A stretch of 64,000 bases of DNA, taken from NCBI RefSeq assembly GCF_900142015.1, contig NZ_FQZN01000003.1, forward strand, positions 124,001-188,000. The letters are read 5' to 3'. Below are positions 1-7,075 of this stretch, one piece after another. The notes beneath the pieces are model-generated. The model searched no databases. It was given only the letters and a program-made list of their open reading frames with translations, and was not told the DNA's origin. Each line of letters starts with the position of its first letter. Positions within the stretch are counted from its first letter, which is position 1. A program made the position numbers and the translations under genes. The DNA is from Bacteroides stercorirosoris (GTDB lineage Bacteria; Bacteroidota; Bacteroidia; Bacteroidales; Bacteroidaceae).

Positions 1-9
1 TGAAACAGA

Positions 10-68
10 AACGGTTGCCTTATGACGGCAACCGTTGTGATAAGTGACGACAAACCGTTTGTCGTCAC
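10..68 (-). terminator. Two tandem hairpins after the VirE-type gene
   Basis: Two perfect stems lie just past the stop of the disrupted VirE-type gene: AACGGTTGCC/GGCAACCGTT (10-19 with 27-36) and GTGACGACAAA/TTTGTCGTCAC (44-54 with 58-68, 3-nt loop). A terminator role is inferred from position; there is no strong U tract. A hairpin related to the first one follows the HU-like gene near 13466. Confidence 0.55.
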
Positions 69-84
69 ATTGAAAAATAAATTA

Positions 85-663
85 TTATAACTTTTCTACC
101 CAGTATACAATACCTTTGCGAGTTCGCTTATATTCCAGGTTATTCTTCCGCAATATCCTTCCGAAGTGATTTACATTGCTTGCTGTCAGCTTTATATCCC
201 TGTTCTTGCTCCGTAGATGTTCCAGTATTTGCATGGGAGACAAGTATTCGCCTTCTTCTCCCTCCTCCGGTGAACGAAAATAACAATGGAATAACTGCTC
301 AATCGGACTCATTTGCTCGAATTCCCGGTTTGTTTCACGCAAAACAGCTTCATCGGCATCATCAAACCAATAACGTTCGCCCTTTACGATGGCTTCCATC
401 GCCTGTGCATAGAGTTGGCGGTAGTTGATGGTTACGTTGGTATCAATCGGTGCGGTCACTTCTATACAGATGAAACGGCGGCTGCCGCTCGGATCGGTCA
501 GCAAGTCTTTCTGATTGCTTGTCCCGATGAACGAGGCATAGCGCCGCATTTCCTGTATACTGCTGCCATACGGTTTGCGCAGGTTGGCAACAGGCTTTTG
601 CAATAAATGCTTCAGAAAACCCTGTTGATTGATACTGACCTGGTCGAATTCATCGATGTTGAT
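85..663 (-). pseudogene. VirE/VapE-family P-loop ATPase, 3' part (split gene)
   Basis: This is the C-terminal part of a virulence-associated-E-like ATPase whose N-terminal part lies at 10829-12348. The frame is open from the junction at 659-663 to the stop at 85 and reads IDEFDQVSINQQGF, the end of a Walker B motif, then an ATPase-like segment (FIGTSNQKDLL, DPSGSRRFICIEV) and a C-terminal winged-helix-like tail resembling DUF3874. A first ATG is available only at 603, so on its own this piece lacks the nucleotide-binding motifs and is presumably inactive. Joined to the 5' part it restores one continuous frame of about 697 codons. VirE/VapE proteins are primase/helicase-like ATPases of mobile and phage-derived DNA; in Bacteroides they commonly sit beside HU-like genes, as here. 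The molecular role is not established. Confidence 0.8.
659..663. other. Left attachment site core (attL)
   Basis: TTGAT here is shared with 10829-10833. To its left the sequence is VirE-type coding DNA; to its right is AT-rich element DNA beginning TAAACTAA. Short identity of this size is typical of serine recombinase crossover sites, where a 2-bp core is exchanged. Confidence 0.75.
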
Positions 664-890
664 TAAACTAAAAATATTCTTGATTAAATAATCAACTGTA
701 AATCAGTGCAATATAAGAATGGTTCTGATTGTTAAATATGATTTACAGGGTTAGGAGCATTATAGACTACTTAGGTTTTACTCGGTACTTCTCCCGATTG
801 GGTAAGAACAAATAATGTGTCTCGGACGTGTACATTATGTAACTTGCGTTACTTTGATTTAGAGTTGCCTCTAAATTCCTCTGACTTTAA
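664..890. other. Element left end, non-coding, with inverted repeat
   Basis: No credible gene. It holds a 9-bp inverted repeat, CTGTAAATC at 696-704 and GATTTACAG at 740-748, within an AT-rich stretch beside attL. This could bind the recombinase or a directionality factor, or be a terminator for the 204-aa gene. The function is inferred from position only. Confidence 0.4.
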
Positions 891-1505
891 TCATTCTACG
901 ATGATAGCTTCTTCGACATCATCAAGCGGGAGATTATATCCTGCATCCTCTGTCGTTTCAACTACGTAGTCTGTAGGAAGGTCTATATTCATAGCTTCCT
1001 CTTGCTTACAGTAATATTCGTCCTGTAAGGTTTCTAAAGTTTCTTCGTCAGGTATTGTTATAATCTTCGGATTTAATGGAAGTGTTACCTTTCCACTTAT
1101 GTCCGACATAAAACCAATATAACTACACCTGTAAAAGAATGCGTTAATTGATAGGTAAGAGTAAGTTTCCTTATAAATGAATGCAGCTATAGCAGTATTG
1201 ACATCATGAATGATGAAATATGATTTAGCCAATTCATTTAGCGAGGTAACTTTCTCAAAGTCCAGCTTAAACATGGTGTCTTCCATTCTATTTACGGTAA
1301 CTTTTACAAACTCAACCTTAGTTAAGTTTTCAATATTATCGTATATAGCATTAAATGCCTTTGTATATGTAACTCTACAAAATAAGAATCCCTTTACTAA
1401 GAGTTTAACAATCTCTTCATTAGAGATTTGAGACAGCATATTAGCTGAAATAATGAAGGAATTAGTTCTATCGAACATTCTCCTTGATTGTTTATTGTTT
1501 GTCAT
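891..1505 (-). CDS. Hypothetical protein, 204 aa
   Basis: I do not recognise this family. It is a soluble protein without signal peptide or membrane segment. The N-terminal ~130 residues look mixed alpha/beta, and the C-terminal ~60 residues are strongly acidic. It ends in EEAIIVE, a string that also occurs near the N-terminus of the DUF3871 protein of the same element. The start ATG at 1505 follows a long AT-rich leader, and a TACCTTTG box at 1757-1764 is a plausible promoter, giving a leader of about 240 nt. It is the last gene of the element before attL. It could be an accessory or directionality factor, but nothing in the sequence proves that. Confidence 0.6.
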   Translation of the reverse strand: MTNNKQSRRMFDRTNSFIISANMLSQISNEEIVKLLVKGFLFCRVTYTKAFNAIYDNIENLTKVEFVKVTVNRMEDTMFKLDFEKVTSLNELAKSYFIIHDVNTAIAAFIYKETYSYLSINAFFYRCSYIGFMSDISGKVTLPLNPKIITIPDEETLETLQDEYYCKQEEAMNIDLPTDYVVETTEDAGYNLPLDDVEEAIIVE

Positions 1506-1756
1506 AATCTTTTATTTTAATAGTTAATTATTAATTGTTGATTTTTAATTATTAATCGTTAATTATTAATTAGATTATGATATGTGCCTATCAACAGACC
1601 ACGATTCCACCTCTTAACAATTCTCATAACTCGTATAAGTGCTGTTATATGGACTTGTAACGTTTAAAGATGCTCTTATGCACAATCAAGCGTTTGCTGC
1701 TAATGGTCTTGCAGTAATTAATGTACACTAAATCAAAGAACACATTATTTGTACTG

Positions 1757-1764
1757 CAAAGGTA
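1757..1764 (-). promoter_or_regulatory. Putative -7 box TACCTTTG for the 204-aa gene
   Basis: On the minus strand this reads TACCTTTG, matching the Bacteroides -7 consensus TAnnTTTG, with a T run about 20 nt upstream where the weak -33 TTTG is expected. Transcription would start near 1750. Confidence 0.5.
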
Positions 1765-1781
1765 GTAAAGATTGGTTTATA

Positions 1782-1821
1782 ATGAAAAAAAACAGCATAA
1801 GAGTTTCCTCAAATGCTGTTT
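1782..1821 (-). terminator. Rho-independent terminator of the lipoprotein operon
   Basis: On the minus strand AAACAGCAT (1813-1821) pairs with ATGCTGTTT (1790-1798) and is followed by eight Ts, just downstream of the stop at 1845. This is a textbook intrinsic terminator. Confidence 0.8.
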
Positions 1822-1844
1822 TCATTCTAATAGTGTTTATTTGA

Positions 1845-2180
1845 TTATTTCTTGGTGAAACGATATTCTACACCATCTTCTGCTGTCATGTTAAGTGTAT
1901 TTGAAGATATAGAATAAGTCCAAGTTTCAGGGTCTCCGTCCCCATAATCAATTACGACTTTATTGGAGTTGGTTGTGTAATTGAATGAATCTTCATCCCA
2001 TTGTCCTGTCCCATTGTTGTTAAAGGTAAGTGTTTCTTCAAAGTCGAAGCCGACTTCTCCACCTACCCATGTGCCAACTAAGGGAGAGTTTGGTTCATCT
2101 TCATCATCGCTACAAGCTGTAAAGTTTACGGCTAACATGACCATTAACAAGGTCATTCCTAAGAATCTTAATGTTTTCAT
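1845..2180 (-). CDS. Small lipocalin-like lipoprotein, 111 aa
   Basis: A type II signal peptide ends in the lipobox NFTAC (Cys23), followed by an acidic SDDEDE stretch of the kind that directs Bacteroides lipoproteins to the cell surface. The mature part reads LVGTWVG at its start and TLTFNNNGTGQW in the middle, and is all beta, as in the short lipocalin-like domains common in Bacteroidetes. Its start overlaps the stop of the upstream BIG2 lipoprotein gene by 4 bp, so the two are translationally coupled cargo of the element. A terminator follows directly. The ligand is unknown. Confidence 0.75.
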   Translation of the reverse strand: MKTLRFLGMTLLMVMLAVNFTACSDDEDEPNSPLVGTWVGGEVGFDFEETLTFNNNGTGQWDEDSFNYTTNSNKVVIDYGDGDPETWTYSISSNTLNMTAEDGVEYRFTKK

Positions 2181-3628
2181 TTTTGATAAGTTTTAGATGT
2201 TGTGTATTCAATTCCATTATATGTATAAGTCCACTTGACCGTTGGAGAGTAAATGGCAGGCAAGCCTTGCACACTTTCCAAATGGCTTTGCTTTGGACTT
2301 ATAGTCTGATTGTCATATTGTTTTCCATATATAGTTTTACCGTCCCCATTGACAATCACTATCCTTTTAAGCACAATAGGTTCTGTGCTGTTATTGCTTA
2401 TCGTACAATCAAGCACTCCCCAAAACTGTCCCATTGAATTACTACCGTTGGCAACTACTTTTGTTTCAATATAAGCACTAATGTCCTGCTTCATCTTCAC
2501 AGTAATAGTAGCTGATGCTGTAAAGTTACCTTCCTCTGTGGTTGCAGTGATTGTAGTTTCTCCTATTGACTTAGCTGTTACCAATCCTTTCTGATTAACG
2601 GTTGCTACTTCTTCATTAGAACTGCTCCATATTATATTTGTATTGGTCGCATTGGCTGGCTCAATGGTAGCTATCAGTTGGAATGTATCAATAATATCCA
2701 ATTCCTTAGAAGTCTCATTCAATGTAATGCCTGTGACGCTACTAATGATTTTACCACTATCTATATTGATTTTAAATGTAAAGTCCTTCTTAGTGCCATC
2801 ATAGAATGTGACTTCACATTTGTATTCCCAAATGTTAGTAGTGCTGCCAAGAAATGTATAGCTTTTCTTTGCATCAGAAGGTACATCAAATGGAGCAACA
2901 ATATTAGTCCCCCACATTGATTTCCCTTCTTTGAAGTTGTACTTACTAATGAAACTATCACTAAGTTTAATCCCTTCTTCGTAAGAGATTAATGAAATGT
3001 CGACAGGATTTCCATTCTCATCAAATGATGGTTTGGATTTAGCAGTATAGATAGTATCTCCTTCATGTGAGTAGCAACAGTCAGCTACAAAAACAGATTC
3101 CTTGTACCAACTATAGGCTACTCCATTTTTAGTGTTGTCATATTGCAACTGAGTCCGTTTAGTCTTATGGTTACTTGTGAAGATAGTTTGAAATCTACCT
3201 CCAATATTGAATGTTACAATATTGCCTGTGCTCGTTTCTTTATAAACTAAAGGGTGAACAAATTTGACATATAAGGTCTCATATTCTCCATATCCTTTAT
3301 ATAGCTGCTGAATGGTATCTGTCTTCTCTATATCAGTCCATTCTGTATTGAGTTGTTTGTTGGCTACATCGTATTCACTAAACCACAGACGTTGATTCTT
3401 CAATCCTGCAAAGAGAATGGATGATTCTCCCTCTTGATAATATCTACAGGTTATATTGGAGTAATCACCAATATATTCAGCAAAGGCTTTATCCATTTTC
3501 TCAAAGATGCTGGGTTCTGTTGGAAGTGTTGTTATCGGTTCACTATCCAGTGTATCATCCCCACAGGAAACAAAACCCATGCTTGATGCAACCAATAAAG
3601 AGGCTGCTAATAATCTAATTGATTTCAT
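2177..3628 (-). CDS. Lipoprotein with bacterial Ig-like (BIG2) domain, 483 aa
   Basis: The signal peptide ends in a lipobox (GFVSC, Cys22) followed by GDDTLD, so this is a probable surface lipoprotein. A BIG2 domain lies around residues 295-380 (SVTGITLNETSKELDI, then IIWSSSNEEVATVNQKGLVTA and GETTITATT). The N-terminal ~270 residues are beta-rich and unrecognised. The C-terminal ~90 residues look like another beta domain. It overlaps the downstream lipocalin-like gene by 4 bp. The pair is cargo with no obvious link to transfer or integration. A ~190-nt hairpin lies just upstream and could be part of the leader. Confidence 0.75.
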   Translation of the reverse strand: MKSIRLLAASLLVASSMGFVSCGDDTLDSEPITTLPTEPSIFEKMDKAFAEYIGDYSNITCRYYQEGESSILFAGLKNQRLWFSEYDVANKQLNTEWTDIEKTDTIQQLYKGYGEYETLYVKFVHPLVYKETSTGNIVTFNIGGRFQTIFTSNHKTKRTQLQYDNTKNGVAYSWYKESVFVADCCYSHEGDTIYTAKSKPSFDENGNPVDISLISYEEGIKLSDSFISKYNFKEGKSMWGTNIVAPFDVPSDAKKSYTFLGSTTNIWEYKCEVTFYDGTKKDFTFKINIDSGKIISSVTGITLNETSKELDIIDTFQLIATIEPANATNTNIIWSSSNEEVATVNQKGLVTAKSIGETTITATTEEGNFTASATITVKMKQDISAYIETKVVANGSNSMGQFWGVLDCTISNNSTEPIVLKRIVIVNGDGKTIYGKQYDNQTISPKQSHLESVQGLPAIYSPTVKWTYTYNGIEYTTSKTYQK

Positions 3629-3671
3629 CTTATTATGCTTTTAGTTAATTAATCAGTATAAAACAATGAAG

Positions 3672-3862
3672 GCGTGAAACTATTGAATATTACTATCGTG
3701 AGGCTCTCGACTGCCTATCTCTAAGTAATAAACAATAGCTCACGCCAGCCTGTTATATAGACTACAATAAGTAGGTATATAGCACTGACGTGAGCGTTCT
3801 TGCCTATTATCCTTAGAGATTGAAATTGTCGAGATTTCACGATAGGATAATATGTTAAACGC
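3672..3862. repeat. ~190-nt imperfect hairpin
   Basis: Matching blocks pair in order across the whole region: TATCGTGA (3694) with TCACGATA (3837-3844), CTCGAC with GTCGAG, ATCTCTAAG with CTTAGAGAT, GCTCACG-CAG with CTG-CGTGAGC, and TATATA with TATATA near the apex. A weaker outer pairing of GCGT with ACGC extends it to 3672-3862. Unpaired bulges separate the blocks. It lies in the 543-bp gap between the lipoprotein and tyrosine recombinase genes, which holds no gene. Candidates are a structured RNA leader, a folded single-strand recombination site or a transfer origin. Confidence 0.6.
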
Positions 3863-4112
3863 TCTTCGTTAACTAAATATGTCCTCCAACAGTGACCTAA
3901 CGTTTTAGATATGAGGGATTATGATGCAAAGTTAAGAAATTCGTTTGAATGGCAAGAACTTATTGTTTATAAAATGTTGAGATAAGCCTAAAATCAGGTA
4001 CTTTAGATAAGTAGTAAATCTACCTTTACATTTGTAAGAACTCTATTCAGAATATTCTCACCAACCTTGGATTATGAACTTTATGTATATCTGAACTCCG
4101 ATTAACTACTGT

Positions 4113-4168
4113 TTGGGACAGAACTGTTCAGACCATTATAAAGATGAATCTTAATAATCCTGTCCCAA
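4113..4168 (+). repeat. 56-nt inverted-repeat unit, copy A
   Basis: Ends TTGGGACAG and CTGTCCCAA pair perfectly. The inner part contains TTCAGACCATTATAA. It lies 3 bp past the stop of the tyrosine recombinase gene. Copies B (7013-7068) and C (8952-9007, inverted) have the same length and a near-identical core. Confidence 0.8.
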
Positions 4169-4171
4169 TTA

Positions 4172-4759
4172 TCAGAAGCTCAAACAGTCATAAGTCTGTA
4201 GAATCTCTTCCTGCCTTAATCCCAAGTATCTTTTAGTAATGGCAACAGAACTATGGTTGAACAGTTCCATCAACTTTACTAATGCTAACTCTGCATTATC
4301 ACTGTTCATGTTATAGACCTGCCTGCCGAATGTCTTTCTAAGAGAATGGCAGCTAAAATTCTTAATCTTTAACCTGTACTTCTTCTTCACCTCTTTAAGA
4401 ATGATATTGATTCTCTGTACTGTGAAGATAGTGCCTTTCTGACTTATAAGAATTGGTGCATTGATTCCAACAGGATTTATATGCTCGTAGCACTCTTTAA
4501 TGTGCTGCTGTAATTGTGGGTTCAGTCTGATAGTCCTTACCTTGCTTGTCTTTTTCTCAATTACTGTAAACTCGTCAGTACCTAATATCTGCTTCCACCT
4601 TAGGGATAGAATATCAGATATTCTTAATCCTGTGAAGCATCCCAAAGCTATTAAAAGTGAGATTTTATAATTCTCGTCTTTGGCTAACTTCCTTATGAGG
4701 TTCATTGCATCAGACCATATAAGATAGTCTGCGGTTGTGCTTGAATATTTGAGTGACAT
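4172..4759 (-). CDS. Short tyrosine recombinase, 195 aa
   Basis: A site-specific recombinase/integrase catalytic domain. The catalytic residues are visible: the first Arg in TGLRISDILSL, a Lys in the beta-hairpin KKTSKVRTI, HSLRKTFG for H-x-x-R, the second His in FNHSSVAITKRYLG, and the Tyr of KRYLG. It lacks the N-terminal arm-binding and SAM-like core-binding domains, so it is about half the usual length. The residues before the catalytic domain (about 1-25) are too few for either. It may act as an accessory recombinase on the inverted repeats of this element, or be a degraded integrase; the intact catalytic set argues for function. Confidence 0.75.
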   Translation of the reverse strand: MSLKYSSTTADYLIWSDAMNLIRKLAKDENYKISLLIALGCFTGLRISDILSLRWKQILGTDEFTVIEKKTSKVRTIRLNPQLQQHIKECYEHINPVGINAPILISQKGTIFTVQRINIILKEVKKKYRLKIKNFSCHSLRKTFGRQVYNMNSDNAELALVKLMELFNHSSVAITKRYLGLRQEEILQTYDCLSF

Positions 4760-4909
4760 AATGTTCTGTTTTATAATGAAACGAATAGAAGTGAATATTA
4801 ATTCTGAGTTGGATTTACTAACTCACTGATTACTAAAGGAACATTCACTAATAGCAGAAGTGAATATGATAAGGACACCCAACTTAAAAATTGAGTGCCC
4901 TTTACCTTA

Positions 4910-5365
4910 TTATAATTCTCCCTCGTCAGCGAAACTGTAATATCCTGTTCCTGTAAGTATGAGGTGGTCTGTTACTGTAATTCTCATAAGTCTTGCAGCT
5001 TCTTTAACCTGCTTAGTAATCTCCATATCCTGCCTGCTTGGTTTCGTGTTACCGCTTGGGTGGTTATGAGCAAGAATGATAGCTACTGAATTGGTGAGCA
5101 ATGCAGCTTGTAAAATTACTCTGACATCTACGGTTGTGTCTGTTACTCCTCCCTCTGATATGAGAGTATATCCTAAAACTTGGCTGGCTTGGTTTAGGAA
5201 CAAGACTTTGAAATATTCCTTGTAACAGATAGTTCCTTCCTTATAGGTAGGAAGCAAGTATTTATAAGCGTCCTCTGAACAACTTACTTGATGCAGACTT
5301 TTAAATTTGGGTTTGTAGGACAGTTCCACTTCACCCACAGTATAATCTATATCCATAATGTACAA
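4910..5365 (-). CDS. RadC-family JAB/MPN protein, 151 aa
   Basis: A RadC-like protein with the JAMM metal-binding signature HNHPSGNTKPSRQD around residues 100-113 and the preceding beta-rich segment FLNQASQVLGYTLISEGG. Members are widespread on Bacteroidetes mobile elements. The family was once linked to DNA repair, but its biochemical role remains unsettled. The length matches element-borne RadC proteins, which lack the N-terminal HhH region of chromosomal RadC. It is transcribed in the same direction as the DUF3871 gene 76 bp upstream. Confidence 0.85.
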   Translation of the reverse strand: MYIMDIDYTVGEVELSYKPKFKSLHQVSCSEDAYKYLLPTYKEGTICYKEYFKVLFLNQASQVLGYTLISEGGVTDTTVDVRVILQAALLTNSVAIILAHNHPSGNTKPSRQDMEITKQVKEAARLMRITVTDHLILTGTGYYSFADEGEL

Positions 5366-5441
5366 TGTTTAATAAGTTGGTAGAAATAAAGAAAGGACAC
5401 CAAGTTAATGATGCCCTTTCCTCTCTCAATCAACAATCCAC

Positions 5442-6461
5442 TCAGCCCAAGAACCAAGCGTATTCACTATCTCCTAATTTGGCACGTTGAATGCCTTGTA
5501 CAAACTCTGTACAGTTAAGATTCCTCTCCAAGAAGTTATCAATGTAACTTGACTTTACAGAACCATTGAGCAGGTTTAAGAGCTGCCAGCCTGTAATGCT
5601 GTCCCCTGTACTCTTGAAGTTCGCATCAGAAACGAATGCTCTACAAGCTGCATTAATTTGACTGTCACCCAACAATAGACGAGGTAAGCGTTTCTGTTGG
5701 TTGGGTGTAAGAGCTTGATATAATCTCATCCTGCCTATTATCTGACAAAACTCGCTTGTAGAGATTGACATCTGTCCAAGTGTCTTTAATAGATGTAGGT
5801 CTTTGGATGGGTTGTAAGCATGGAACAGATTCAATGCTGCTGCATATAGCTCCTGTACACTTAGGACTTCTATCTTATCCTGTAAACCGTCAGTGGTGAG
5901 CATTAAATTTGCACACACACGATTACGAAATCCTATGAAGATTTTAAATCTCTCAACAGATTTCTTACTGTATAGGTTAATCTCGTTATATGCTCTCACT
6001 CCACCAATGGATAACGCTAAACGATTACCGTATTCATCGTGTACAATGGATGGAATTTCAAAACAGAAGCACATTCTCTGATAGAACAGAGTTTTCTCTT
6101 CATCAGTCAGTTCAGAAGCTTTCTTACCTAATGCACTTGGTATTCTACCATTGATAGGGTGTGAAATTCTAATCTCTGGCATATCAAACTGTTCTCCATG
6201 AAAGTAATCTTTAGCTGCATCCACTACTGCACCTATAAAGGATTGGTGACTAATGGTTTCTTCCATTGATGCAAAACTTGGAATGATGCAGTCTTGTTGT
6301 AGGTGCTGTAAGGTTACTTCCTGTGTGTTTGCTTCAATGAAATGGTTTACTCTCTTGGGTGCTGTAACTTCTTCTACAATGATTGCTTCTTCTGCAAACT
6401 CACCCATGTTTAATGATTCTCTACGCTGTGCCATAGCTGGCATGATAACTAAATTTCTCAT
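5442..6461 (-). CDS. DUF3871-family protein, 339 aa
   Basis: Matches by recall the DUF3871 proteins found on Bacteroides mobile elements: the segment PEIRISHPINGRIPSALGKK and the C-terminal FLERNLN...FVQGIQ are characteristic. It is soluble with no signal peptide. Its role is unknown; such genes usually sit with RadC and replication or integration genes. The first 35 residues include EEAIIVE, which is repeated at the C-terminus of the 204-aa element protein. The ATG at 6461 is the furthest; internal ATGs at residues 8, 10 and 19 are possible alternatives. Confidence 0.75.
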   Translation of the reverse strand: MRNLVIMPAMAQRRESLNMGEFAEEAIIVEEVTAPKRVNHFIEANTQEVTLQHLQQDCIIPSFASMEETISHQSFIGAVVDAAKDYFHGEQFDMPEIRISHPINGRIPSALGKKASELTDEEKTLFYQRMCFCFEIPSIVHDEYGNRLALSIGGVRAYNEINLYSKKSVERFKIFIGFRNRVCANLMLTTDGLQDKIEVLSVQELYAAALNLFHAYNPSKDLHLLKTLGQMSISTSEFCQIIGRMRLYQALTPNQQKRLPRLLLGDSQINAACRAFVSDANFKSTGDSITGWQLLNLLNGSVKSSYIDNFLERNLNCTEFVQGIQRAKLGDSEYAWFLG

Positions 6462-7012
6462 AATGATAAACTGTTTAAATGATTATTGATTGATTTAACT
6501 CTTGAATAGGTAAAGCCCATATCGTTTTGGATTGCTCCGTTACGATTTGGACTTTACTACAATTCGCTGAATTACTTTAAGTGATATTACAATTAGACTA
6601 TATTACCATTATGTCAGTATTGTGTATCGCTTTAAGAAGTCTATGAATGATGTGAGGTGAATAGTAAAATTTATAAAGATTGAGGGGGTGGGCAGGTCTA
6701 TGCTTAAACTCATTTTTCTTTCACTTGGTGAGAGGGGGAGTTTAAAGGAGTGTAGTAGCGTTCACAGTTCAGCTATCGGGTTCAGTTCAGCTATCGGGTT
6801 CAGTTCAGCTATCGGGTTCAGTTCAGCTATCGGGTTCAGTTCAGCTATCGGGTTCAGTTCAGCTATCGGGTTCAGTTCAGCTATCGGGTTCAGTTCAGCT
6901 ATCGGGTTCAGTTCAGCTATCGGGTTCAGTTCAGCTATCGGGTTCAACCTTCGCTTCGCTCGGTCTCACAAATTTATAACTGAGAATGCTCTCTACCTCA
7001 AATTCTTATGAA
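6462..7012. other. Non-coding block around a tandem array
   Basis: Together with copy B it makes a ~610-bp gene-free region. The left part (6462-6765) shows no recognisable gene, and the DUF3871 promoter must lie in it. The middle is the 18-bp tandem array and the right part leads into the 56-nt repeat copy B. Plus-strand ORF-like openness across the array arises only because the repeat length is a multiple of three. Confidence 0.5.
6766..6945. repeat. Tandem array, 10 copies of an 18-bp unit
   Basis: The unit AGTTCAGCTATCGGGTTC repeats ten times without any change or length variation. As a multiple of three it stays open in several frames (SAIGFS on plus, NPIAEL on minus), but no start signal or homology supports translation. 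The perfect identity indicates recent expansion, so copy number is probably variable between strains. It could act as iterons or protein-binding sites, or be a simple minisatellite. Confidence 0.9.
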
Positions 7013-7068
7013 TTGGGACAAAACTATTCAGACCATAATAAAGGTTGATTTTAATAGTTCTGTCCCAA
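7013..7068 (+). repeat. 56-nt inverted-repeat unit, copy B
   Basis: Same unit and orientation as copy A. The arms (TTGGGACAAAACTATT with AATAGTTCTGTCCCAA) pair over 16 bp with one mismatch. The loop contains CAGACCATAATAAAGG. It lies just past the stop of the helicase-like gene. Confidence 0.8.
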
Positions 7069-7075
7069 TATCAGA

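Larger units (their letters stand above)
1506..1844. other. 339-bp intergenic leader region
   Basis: No gene seen. The part next to the 204-aa gene consists of repeated ATTAATT/TTAATTA runs (about 1510-1575). Further right lie the promoter box at 1757-1764 and the terminator of the lipoprotein gene at 1782-1821. The long leader may be regulatory. Confidence 0.5.

Noticed and set aside
6766..6945. CRISPR array
   Set aside because: Units are contiguous and identical with no spacers, and no cas genes are present.
6688..7011. Plus-strand frame across the tandem array, with SAIGFS repeats
   Set aside because: Openness follows from an 18-bp repeat; no start signal or homology, and all other genes of the element are on the minus strand.
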